In this document: positions 1 through 7,550 of the stretch, one piece after another
Numbering within the stretch: the first letter of the stretch is position 1
Layout: the number at the start of each line of letters is the position of its first letter
Source of the DNA: Planctomycetota bacterium
GTDB taxonomy: Bacteria; Planctomycetota; GCA-2746535
DNA length: 33,404 bases
Assembly (NCBI GenBank): GCA_002746535.1
Contig: NVWA01000002.1
Coordinates: 672-34,075, forward strand
Direction of reading: 5' to 3'
Translations under genes and position numbers: made by a program
The notes under the pieces: generated by a model
Databases searched by the model: none
What the model was told of the DNA's origin: nothing
The model's input: only the letters and a program-made list of their open reading frames with translations

Positions 1-2
1 GG

Positions 3-1505
3 CCTCATCCTCTATTTTATTTTTACAACAAAGAATTAAATCGTGTAAGGGAAGAAATTTGCGATCAATATGTTATTCAAAATGTTAACGCAACTGATTA
101 TGCAAGAACGCTATTAGAAATAGCCGACAGAATCACATCAAAACAAATATTAATGGGAGCATATGCTATGACAGAGTCAGGTAAAAATTTAAAAGGTAGA
201 ATTCAGCAAATTTTGAATCCTGCTAAACCAGTTAATCTATTAAGAAAAAGAATAGACTTCGGGTTAATTATTTTATTAACAGTCACTTTACTTTTCTCTA
301 CCAGTCAAATGCAGTTATTGCATGCCGATAGTAAAGGTGTTTCAAAAGACAAGAGTAAAAAGACTAATTCAATAGTTATTAAAAATAATTTGAATAAAAC
401 GGTTTCTTTTGATTTCACAAAAGGATCTATCAAAGACGGTGTATCAAGTTTTTCAAAGCAGGCTGGAGTCTCTATTGTTTTGGATCAGAACTTTGTTGAA
501 AACAAACAAATAATTTTAAACGCGAAAAAATTAAACCTTAAAAAAATTAAATTAAAATATGCCTTAAGATGGTTAACAAGAGACTCTGGTAAAGATATCA
601 TAATTAAAAATAATGCGATTTTTCTGGCAACAAAATATTCAGACAAGAATTATATTTTAACCTTGTATCCTCTAGAGGAGCTACTTAAGCTTTCAAGAAA
701 AAACCTGTTGGAGTGGAGTAAAGGTGCCAGCAAAGATAGCCTTACCTCAGATAATATGAAAGAGCTTATACAAGAAAAAATTGCCAGAGAGTCCTGGGAC
801 GATGCAAAGGGGACATCTGTTGAAGTCTTTGATAACAAAATGATTGTAATTCACAATGCAGAAGTTCACAATGAAATTAATTTATTTCTCGATGCCTGCT
901 TAAAGGCCGCTAAAGAATCATTTCATCATAAACCAAATATTCAAAAGAAAAAACCTATTGTAATTTCTGCAGAAGAGTTGAAGTTAAGAGCTGAATTAAA
1001 TATAAAGAAATCATTCAGTTGGAAAAACAAAAAGTTAATAGATGTTTTATCGGAAATTCAAACTTCAAGTCAAAGCCTAAATTTTATCGTTGATCAAAAT
1101 GCTAGATATGTAGACCTAACGCGTCTTGTTGACTTAGTTGTTACCGACCTACCGCTAAAATACACCTTGAATTTAACTTTGAGCCAGTTTGGATTATCCT
1201 TCGCAATTACAGATGGCGCAATCTTTATCAGTAACAAACACCAATTGACTTTGGAGCGTTACGATGTAAGGGACATTTGTGTTTACCAAAAAACAAAAGA
1301 AGGTAATGGAATAACGATCGATAACGTTAAAAACTTAATTTTAAGCAAACTTGATAGTCATTCTTGGGATGACGCACGCGGAACAAGCATAGTTGAAAGT
1401 AGTGGTCAATTGTTAGTTACACAATCGGCAGATGTTCATCAGCTGATCTGGAAATTTCTGGCTATTTTAAGAAAAGGAAAAGGGAGTATACCCCTTTCAA
1501 AATAA
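3..1505 (+). CDS. M56 (BlaR1-type) membrane peptidase fused to duplicated STN-like domains, 5' partial
   Basis: The reading frame is open from base 3, so the gene begins before the window; the internal ATG at 153 is not the start. The first ~60 residues (RVREEICDQYV, then DYARTLLEIAD) are typical of the segment just after the HExxH zinc site in M56/BlaR1 peptidases; HExxH itself would lie upstream. A transmembrane segment follows (around bases 255-320), then an exported part made of two similar halves. Each half has an STN/secretin-N-like module and ends in a related motif, SWDDAKGTS or SWDDARGTS, followed by a predicted helix. Related M56-STN architectures are, as far as I recall, common in Planctomycetes. 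BlaR1 homologues usually sense a signal and cleave a BlaI-type repressor, but no BlaI is visible here and any partner would be upstream. The role is therefore inferred as signal-sensing membrane proteolysis; the family call is fairly sure. Confidence 0.8.
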   Translation, partial: PHPLFYFYNKELNRVREEICDQYVIQNVNATDYARTLLEIADRITSKQILMGAYAMTESGKNLKGRIQQILNPAKPVNLLRKRIDFGLIILLTVTLLFSTSQMQLLHADSKGVSKDKSKKTNSIVIKNNLNKTVSFDFTKGSIKDGVSSFSKQAGVSIVLDQNFVENKQIILNAKKLNLKKIKLKYALRWLTRDSGKDIIIKNNAIFLATKYSDKNYILTLYPLEELLKLSRKNLLEWSKGASKDSLTSDNMKELIQEKIARESWDDAKGTSVEVFDNKMIVIHNAEVHNEINLFLDACLKAAKESFHHKPNIQKKKPIVISAEELKLRAELNIKKSFSWKNKKLIDVLSEIQTSSQSLNFIVDQNARYVDLTRLVDLVVTDLPLKYTLNLTLSQFGLSFAITDGAIFISNKHQLTLERYDVRDICVYQKTKEGNGITIDNVKNLILSKLDSHSWDDARGTSIVESSGQLLVTQSADVHQLIWKFLAILRKGKGSIPLSK

Positions 1506-1511
1506 GCTTTA

Positions 1512-1548
1512 GCGAGCATATAGAAATATCTAATGCTCGCAATTTTTT
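1512..1548 (+). terminator. Rho-independent terminator of the M56 gene
   Basis: GCGAGCAT pairs perfectly with ATGCTCGC, and the interior TAGA/TCTA extends the stem. A T-rich run (AATTTTTTAT) follows. It begins 7 bases after the TAA of the M56 gene. Confidence 0.8.
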
Positions 1549-1733
1549 ATCCATGCGTTGTAATTGATTATCCCGAAAAAATCTATCATATTGCAATGTC
1601 TACCAGTGCGGCAAGTAACCTATCACAAGCCTCCCGAAAAAACATTGGAAATGTAAAAGCTGGGCCCCAATTGGAAAGTTCAACAACTAATCAACAAAAT
1701 ATTTGGTTTGGGAAAATAAATAAAATTTAAATC

Positions 1734-1799
1734 AAAAGCTCTAGCTACTTTTATAATCAAATTCCATGCGAATAATTAAAAATAATTTCAGGGGGAAAT
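1734..1799 (+). repeat. Interspersed repeat, CCATGCGAATA family, copy 1
   Basis: This stretch aligns with 3703-3778: both have a GCTCT start, an ACTTT(A/T)ATA segment, the exact block CCATGCGAATA, then an A-rich run and TTTCAGGG. It lies in the 359-base gap between the M56 terminator and the convergent gene ending at 1865. Nothing else in that gap could be supported; a 65-codon frame at 1533-1730 has no ribosome site or recognisable product. Confidence 0.45.
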
Positions 1800-1864
1800 A
1801 GATCCTAGATGTTGCGCCTACCATACAAGTCCGTCAACACGCTCACATCCTCCATGCTTTAAAA

Positions 1865-3472
1865 TTACTTCTCAACACCTGCCGTGATTTTATTTGATAC
1901 TTTTTTTAAGTTAAACTTAGAGGTTATAGACATACTAGAAATGTTAATACTTAAGTTTTTCTCATTTTTAATCGTCAAAGAATAATCTATCGTATAAGAA
2001 GGGAATGTCTCTGCGATAGATTCAGAACCCTTAATGGGAGATATGTTGACAGAATCAGCTTTTAATTTTAATGTGATGTTAAATAATATGTTCGCGCTTA
2101 ACTCAATTGAATATTTACCTTTCACATCAATAGATTTCAAATCTAGCGAAATGCTATCAGAAAACTTTTCTTCTATTTTATATACCAACTCTTTAGTATT
2201 ACCCACTACAGCACCTTTTGCTCTCCAACCTATTTTGGGAAATTCTCTATCGCCTTCTATAAAATGATACTCCCCTTTCATTTTTATGGTGACTTTTGAT
2301 TTATCAAACCCAGATTTTAATTTTTTTGCAATTGCGCTGGATGAATCTAATAAAAGTTTATTAAAACGAGTGACAGATATTTTATTTTTCTTTTTGACAT
2401 CCTTAAATAATTTTTGAGCAGATTCAGAATGATTAAATCCAGCTGGTAAGCTTTTTTCAGGGATTTCTTTTAAATGAATCATAATTAATTTTAAAAGATC
2501 TTTATCACCATACGGCTCGCACATTAAAGCATTTGCAATAATATCGGCCCCTTTTACAATTTTCTTCTGTGAAATCTTTTCAACAAGTGATACCGTTGTA
2601 CTAGCAAATTCAATTTTAGGCATACCAAAAATCAGCAAATCCTTTTCACGCACAAAAGACTTACCATTAACATAATAGATTAATTTTATAGTGAGAGGGC
2701 CTTTTTTAACACCTTTGATTGTAACATTAGGCTGTCGTGAATTGCGAAGCAAAATTTTGCTATGCGTACTTTTTTCTGATTCCCATGACCAGAAAATAGA
2801 GCCACCATTTTTAGGAGATATATTTGAGACCAACAAAAGTTTTTTACCCACCTGTAACTTTTTATTAAGACCACCAAAGTCAACATCAACCACTGTTATT
2901 TTTTTTATGGCTGTAACATCTCCATAAATAATTTTTACATATTTATCACCCATATTGGTAGAGGCCAAATTGAATTGAGTCTTTAACACTTTCGAGCCCT
3001 TTAGCTTTTGCGTACTTGCACCCGTTAGATAAAACCACTCTATTTTATTTTCATCAATTTCTAGACCAGAATTTGATTTAACATTAAAGGTAACCTCTTC
3101 ATTTTTTAAAACAAACTTAGGACCATCAATCAAGATGGATTTATAGACATCTAGATAAAATTCTTTTTTAATATCAACGGTCTTCTTTCCATTCTCATAT
3201 GTAATTCTGACTTTGATTACTTGCTCCCCTTCTTTGGTCGCCATCACGAAACCACTACCATTAATATAGGTCAAAATATTTTTATTATTGATAACAACTT
3301 TTTTGACTTCCCAAACAGAATCGCCCTCATCACATTCAGGGCTCCAACTAACAATAATTTTACTGCCAAGAAAAACGGTATTTGATCTGAGTTTAATATT
3401 GCCGTCTTTCGGCACAGCAAATAAAATAATATTATGTAATAACATTAAAATAATAAGACTAGAGAATTTCAT
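1865..3472 (-). CDS. Secreted beta-rich protein with Ig-like modules, paralogous N-terminus to the 943-residue protein
   Basis: 535 residues. A signal peptide (MKFSSLIILMLLHNIILFA) is followed by AVPKDGNIKLRS. This start of the mature protein resembles AVPNNGDLKM in the protein at 7551-10382, so the two probably share an N-terminal module and perhaps an export or anchoring route. The first ~270 residues look like two or three Ig-like beta domains (alternating strands, W/Y residues, SPKNGGSIFWSWES). The middle (around 280-390) is more helical and lysine-rich, and the last ~130 residues return to alternating beta strands. A good ribosome site (TTGAGG, 5-6 bases upstream) fixes the ATG at 3472. 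It is separated by 344 bases from the operon ending at 3817 and may be transcribed alone. I do not recognise a family; a surface or periplasmic structural role is inferred only from export and beta content. Confidence 0.7.
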   Translation of the reverse strand: MKFSSLIILMLLHNIILFAVPKDGNIKLRSNTVFLGSKIIVSWSPECDEGDSVWEVKKVVINNKNILTYINGSGFVMATKEGEQVIKVRITYENGKKTVDIKKEFYLDVYKSILIDGPKFVLKNEEVTFNVKSNSGLEIDENKIEWFYLTGASTQKLKGSKVLKTQFNLASTNMGDKYVKIIYGDVTAIKKITVVDVDFGGLNKKLQVGKKLLLVSNISPKNGGSIFWSWESEKSTHSKILLRNSRQPNVTIKGVKKGPLTIKLIYYVNGKSFVREKDLLIFGMPKIEFASTTVSLVEKISQKKIVKGADIIANALMCEPYGDKDLLKLIMIHLKEIPEKSLPAGFNHSESAQKLFKDVKKKNKISVTRFNKLLLDSSSAIAKKLKSGFDKSKVTIKMKGEYHFIEGDREFPKIGWRAKGAVVGNTKELVYKIEEKFSDSISLDLKSIDVKGKYSIELSANILFNITLKLKADSVNISPIKGSESIAETFPSYTIDYSLTIKNEKNLSINISSMSITSKFNLKKVSNKITAGVEK

Positions 3473-3702
3473 TTTTACCTCAATTAATAATCAACACAAA
3501 TAACAGCAATATTTTCTTAGCTGATGCTTGGTGCCAATTGCTTTTATATCAACGAGCCTGAAGGTTTCATTAAATTGAATAATAAAACAAACAAATAAGC
3601 GAACATCATTTATTAACTCTGATTTTTTTTTGTACTTTCAAATGGATGCCCACACAGGGACACCCCTACCAAATCAAATAAATTATTACCCATCTATTTT
3701 CC

Positions 3703-3778
3703 AAGAGCTGGAAGCTCTCGGCACTTTAATAGTCTATTGCCATGCGAATAGAAAACAATCATTTTCAGGGCAGAAAAT
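3703..3778 (+). repeat. Interspersed repeat, CCATGCGAATA family, copy 2
   Basis: It carries AGAGCTGGAAGCTCT (an imperfect inverted repeat), then ACTTTAATA, CCATGCGAATA and TTTTCAGGG, and matches 1734-1799. Its first part also matches 23553-23579. It lies in the 344-base gap between two minus-strand genes, where I see nothing else; a 65-codon plus-strand frame here (3630-3827) overlaps the repeat and the 3' end of the ankyrin gene and looks spurious. Confidence 0.45.
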
Positions 3779-3816
3779 TTTTTACCACTACGGCTGTTCA
3801 TTACACATCGGAAATC

Positions 3817-4440
3817 TCAATTATTAACATTTTCAGAGGATACTTCTTTAAGCCCAATACTTTTTAAATAAGCGACAATTTTTTTGTTTTCTCTTCGCTT
3901 TCTTAAAGCATGTTCTAATACGGTATCATCATTAAAATCTTTTAAAAAGAAATTAGCTCCAGAACTTTTAAGCAATTTGCAAATCTCAACACAATCATCA
4001 TCTGAATAGTTTTTCATTACTCTCATTGCAATTGTTTGTCCATTATTAGTCTCATGATTATCGACATCGAGGCCATGATTGATGAAAGTTTTTATTCCGG
4101 ATATTTCGGCAGGATTAATTTTTCCATTTAAGCGATGACTGACAACCATTGCTAAAAGGTTTGTACCATTAAATTTCCAAACAAAGTCTTTATCAAAGCC
4201 ATTATCTACCAAGAGTTCGATCATTTTACCTGAACGAACAAATCCAAACATAGGCGTGCCCCCATATGTGGCTTCTTTGTTGGCTCCACTTTCAATAAGT
4301 CTTTTTACTTTACTGAAATTATCTTCGTAGATGGCTATCATCAAGGGACTTTTTTCTCTCAAGGTATTTGATTTATTTCCACAAGAGATAAAAGAAAATA
4401 ATATGAATATAAAATAAACAAAGTGGTTAAGCCTATTCAT
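3817..4440 (-). CDS. Ankyrin-repeat lipoprotein
   Basis: 207 residues. The N-terminus is a lipoprotein signal ending in a lipobox (FSFISC, acylated Cys at about residue 20). The rest reads as divergent ankyrin repeats: SPLMIAIYEDNFSKVKRLI then ESGANKEA; MIELLVDNGFDKDF; IKTFINHGLDVDNHE; CKLLKSSGANFFLKD; VAYLKSIG. Ankyrin repeats bind proteins, so this is likely a membrane-anchored binding or scaffold protein, perhaps an immunity- or assembly-type partner of a neighbour (inference). Its ATG overlaps the stop of the preceding lipoprotein gene in an ATGA junction, so the two are translationally coupled. It is the last gene of the minus-strand operon; no convincing terminator follows. Confidence 0.75.
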   Translation of the reverse strand: MNRLNHFVYFIFILFSFISCGNKSNTLREKSPLMIAIYEDNFSKVKRLIESGANKEATYGGTPMFGFVRSGKMIELLVDNGFDKDFVWKFNGTNLLAMVVSHRLNGKINPAEISGIKTFINHGLDVDNHETNNGQTIAMRVMKNYSDDDCVEICKLLKSSGANFFLKDFNDDTVLEHALRKRRENKKIVAYLKSIGLKEVSSENVNN

Positions 4441-4868
4441 CGGTAATCCATCCAGCTAACAATTTTCCATTCATCATTAAGAAGTTTTACGTGACAGGCA
4501 ACACCTATTCGATTCCTTTTACCGGATTCTTCTTCCGAATGAATTGACAAAAACCATAGTCCTGTTTTTACATTATATACATTCCCTAATCTAGTAACTT
4601 TTAATTTAGATGGAGAGGGATCCCATCCAAAGACTTTTTCTCTAACGCTGCCTTTAAAAGTTGATCCGTCTTTTTTCGAAAAGCTATTGATATATTTTTC
4701 ATCATAATTATTTTTAGCCTCATCATATTTTTTTTCAAGTATAAGAGCATAGGTATTTTTTAAAAACACATCAGGTTTTATTCCATTTTTATCAACAGGA
4801 AATTCTTTTTCACCGCTACATCCAAAAAATAAAAAGATAACGGTAGTGAGCAAAATATATTTAATCAT
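4437..4868 (-). CDS. Small lipoprotein, NTF2/DUF4878-like
   Basis: 143 residues from the ATG at 4868. I prefer this to the TTG two codons upstream because AAGAAAG lies at a suitable distance. A signal peptide ends in the lipobox FFGC (Cys about residue 17). The mature part (one helix-rich segment with a YALILEKKYDEAKNNYDEKY core, then beta strands ending VKLLNDEWKIVSWMDYR) resembles small NTF2-like/DUF4878 exported proteins, but the match is from general pattern only. It is comparable in size and layout to the protein at 7099-7527 in the same operon. Its stop overlaps the start of the ankyrin lipoprotein gene (ATGA). Function unknown. Confidence 0.65.
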   Translation of the reverse strand: MIKYILLTTVIFLFFGCSGEKEFPVDKNGIKPDVFLKNTYALILEKKYDEAKNNYDEKYINSFSKKDGSTFKGSVREKVFGWDPSPSKLKVTRLGNVYNVKTGLWFLSIHSEEESGKRNRIGVACHVKLLNDEWKIVSWMDYR

Positions 4869-4957
4869 AATCAACTTTCTTAATTTTAAATTGGAGTCAT
4901 TTTTTTATTAAATTTCCATAATATTTTGATTCAAAGGGTGATATAAACTTGCTGAGT

Positions 4958-7087
4958 TTATTTTGATAAATCTACCATTAATTCAGCATATTCACCGTGG
5001 CTAGAATTTTTATCATACTTGATTTGTTTTTCTGTTCTGTTGTATACCATTCTAACTCTAAAGATAATTTTTTTACCTACAAGTTTTTCTGGCACTTTGT
5101 ATGTTCTGAAATTATCTCGAAGGGCTCTTGTACCAATCCTATACACAGAATTACTTTTCACACCTTTAAAAACAACAAACCCCGAGTAAACTCCTTTATA
5201 CTTAGGGTCTACATCCCAAGATAAATCAACGAGCTGACTTCTTTTTTCGCCTTTTCTAACTTTAGCTTTAAAATTAATAGGGTGATCACCTATTTTCTTT
5301 ATCCATTTTTTTAAATCATATTTTGTATACACAACTTCTTTATTTGCTTGTCGACCAACAGTACCAAAATGGTTAATGGCTTCAATGACATACTTATTCA
5401 TTACTATTTTTGAAAATTGTGTGACTTTATACGATGACACGTTCCAGGGAATAAGTTTATCACCTGAGACAATTACGGTTTTGTTATTTTTTAAAATTCG
5501 TTTAATTCTGAAGCCTTTAACATGTTTATCCTGCCTATTGTCCCAAGTTAAAAGTATATGATGTTCATTCTTAATAGGCTTTCGGATCAATGGCCATGGT
5601 AATTCTAGTTTCCATAAACAAATCTTAGTTGAAATCATTTTTTTTTGTCTTTCATCATTTCTAACTACTTCAATTCCAACTCCAATATTTCCATAATCGT
5701 AATCTTTAAATTTTAAATCAATAGAATTTGAAAAAGCCATCGTTCTATAAAAAAAATGTTTATCCCCTTCTTCTTTTACACTAATTTTAAAATAATTCTT
5801 ATCATCATACTTTTTCATTTTAGTTTGCCATTCTACAAATATAGACCGCTTATTATCTTTAAAGACAACCTTTGCTTTTAAATTTTTAATATATTCGCTT
5901 ACGATAATTTTTTCAAACGGTAATTTGAGTACGATTGGCGAGCTTATGAACTTAATATCACCAAGCATACTAAAATGCAGTTTAATCACACATTCATCTA
6001 ATTCTTTAAATGTTAATTTATGAGGAAGACTAACCTTAACTTTATTACCCTTGAGGCCTGGTATAAATATTTTATACAAGACTGCGTCAGTTTTAGGATG
6101 GTGAAATTTTAGTCTACACATTCCAACTCGATTTGGATAAAAATTTCTAGAAGTAAAGCTTGTAATTACCTTATAGCTATTATGTGATTTTTTTTCCACC
6201 TTTACTGAGGATAGGTGAACCTCTGGTATTATTTTTTTAGGCTCCGGCACCTTATTTAAAAGTTCACCAGCTTTTATTTCAATTTCGGGTAATTGGCTGC
6301 CAAAAATATTCATAGGAACAAGTTTAATTTTTTCAAATTCTGAATAAATCTTACGATCAAATCGCATCATTTTATTTTTAACAAAAAAGATTTGTTCTAG
6401 ATTATCTTGTGTTAATTTCTGCATTTTGTGATCTTTTATGCCATAAACATCAAATCCTCTTAGAGCGGCCATATCTTTATCTGTTTTTTTCATTTTGAAT
6501 GAAACTTCAGATTTATTCAAAAACGAAAAGTCATATAGATCTTTTTTTAAATTAATTTTGTCTACAGATAAAAATGATCTCTCGCTCATGAATTTCAATT
6601 GATCACCAATTTGGGCATACAACCGAAATGTAGGTTTAACTTCTAAAACATTGTTCACAATTAAACCGAAACCCATTAAAATTGTATAATTAAAATTACT
6701 GATCTGCTGGATTCGATCTCCTGACTTTAAACCACCATGTTTAACTAGAAATGCATGGTACTTATCTTTAGAAAGTAGAGGCAGTTTGTATTTCTTTATT
6801 AACTCATTAGATTTTTTCTGAAAACCGGGATAACCATACTGCGCCCACTTTTTACCAGAATCTATAGAAGGTTTTAATGGTAAAGGGGTTAAAGTATCCC
6901 ATTTCCCCGTATCAATATTCTTCTTTTTAACGACAAAGCCTTTAAAGTTTTTATCCCAGCCTAAACACCGGAAGTATAACTTTACGTTTTTCTCTTTTAA
7001 TTCACCATACAGTTCACATTTAAAGTCTGCGAACAAGGTGTTATTAAAAATAACTAAAATTAAAAAGATAACAAACTTTTTACTCAT
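4958..7087 (-). CDS. Large secreted protein with fibronectin type III-like domains
   Basis: About 709 residues from the ATG at 7087, chosen because it begins a standard signal peptide (MSKKFVIFLILVIFNNTLFA) with GAAGG 8-10 bases upstream. An in-frame ATG at 7102 makes an ATGA overlap with the previous gene and is also possible. The C-terminal half contains at least two fibronectin III-like modules with the usual tryptophan and tyrosine core (HHILLTWDNRQDKHVKGFRI; VDLSWDVDPKYKGVYSGFVV). The N-terminal third has similar phrases (KNFKGFVVKKK) and may hold another. The protein is lysine-rich and has no membrane segment after the signal. FnIII modules in bacterial exoproteins usually mediate binding or space out catalytic domains; no catalytic domain is recognised here. 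It sits within the minus-strand operon downstream of polysaccharide-related genes, so a surface or carbohydrate-binding role is plausible but inferred. Confidence 0.7.
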   Translation of the reverse strand: MSKKFVIFLILVIFNNTLFADFKCELYGELKEKNVKLYFRCLGWDKNFKGFVVKKKNIDTGKWDTLTPLPLKPSIDSGKKWAQYGYPGFQKKSNELIKKYKLPLLSKDKYHAFLVKHGGLKSGDRIQQISNFNYTILMGFGLIVNNVLEVKPTFRLYAQIGDQLKFMSERSFLSVDKINLKKDLYDFSFLNKSEVSFKMKKTDKDMAALRGFDVYGIKDHKMQKLTQDNLEQIFFVKNKMMRFDRKIYSEFEKIKLVPMNIFGSQLPEIEIKAGELLNKVPEPKKIIPEVHLSSVKVEKKSHNSYKVITSFTSRNFYPNRVGMCRLKFHHPKTDAVLYKIFIPGLKGNKVKVSLPHKLTFKELDECVIKLHFSMLGDIKFISSPIVLKLPFEKIIVSEYIKNLKAKVVFKDNKRSIFVEWQTKMKKYDDKNYFKISVKEEGDKHFFYRTMAFSNSIDLKFKDYDYGNIGVGIEVVRNDERQKKMISTKICLWKLELPWPLIRKPIKNEHHILLTWDNRQDKHVKGFRIKRILKNNKTVIVSGDKLIPWNVSSYKVTQFSKIVMNKYVIEAINHFGTVGRQANKEVVYTKYDLKKWIKKIGDHPINFKAKVRKGEKRSQLVDLSWDVDPKYKGVYSGFVVFKGVKSNSVYRIGTRALRDNFRTYKVPEKLVGKKIIFRVRMVYNRTEKQIKYDKNSSHGEYAELMVDLSK

Positions 7088-7098
7088 AAATGATACCT

Positions 7099-7527
7099 TC
7101 ATTTCTTTTTTATTAAGTTTTTTGGAACATATAACCACCACTTTTTTTCAATTTTATAAACAGTATAATAAATATTGGCAAGGTCCCCTGTCTTTTTCTC
7201 CCTTACTTGAATTCGGACTTTTTGACTATTACCACTTTTTTTCATGAGCTCATATTCAAATTGTTTTTCTAAGTCATACTTGTCTTTTTTCTCTAATAAA
7301 TGTTTTTTTATTGATATATGATAGATATTAAACCACTTAATAGAGTGAACATAGGACAAAATCTTTTTTTCATCACCCTCATTCGACGATAAAAAAAAGC
7401 TTAATGCTACGTACTCAGGTGATTTTTTATCCACCTTTTTCATCACCTTCTCAACGTTACTGTCACCGTGCAACCGTAAACATAATAATATAAAAAAAAT
7501 ACAAATTAAAAAATACTTCATTTTCAT
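7099..7527 (-). CDS. Small exported protein, NTF2/DUF4878-like
   Basis: 142 residues. I place the start at the ATG at 7527, preceded six bases upstream by TTGGAG; a TTG start at 7539 is less likely. The N-terminus is a signal peptide (MKMKYFLICIFFILLCLRLHG) without a clear lipobox. The mature part (SPEYVALSFFLSSNEGDEKKI, then a lysine-rich helix and a short beta region IYYTVYKIEKKWWLYVPK) fits a small NTF2-like fold of the DUF4878 type, where one helix pair packs on a curved sheet. The gene lies 23 bases after the 943-residue protein gene and overlaps or nearly touches the next one, so it is in the operon. Function unknown. Confidence 0.6.
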   Translation of the reverse strand: MKMKYFLICIFFILLCLRLHGDSNVEKVMKKVDKKSPEYVALSFFLSSNEGDEKKILSYVHSIKWFNIYHISIKKHLLEKKDKYDLEKQFEYELMKKSGNSQKVRIQVREKKTGDLANIYYTVYKIEKKWWLYVPKNLIKKK

Positions 7528-7550
7528 AATAAACTCCAAAAAACTTAAAA

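Noticed and set aside
1533..1730. 65-codon plus-strand frame after the M56 gene
   Set aside because: No ribosome site, no recognisable protein pattern, and it begins in the terminator stem.
3630..3827. 65-codon plus-strand frame
   Set aside because: Overlaps the 3' end of the ankyrin gene and the repeat at 3703-3778; no start signal or recognisable product.
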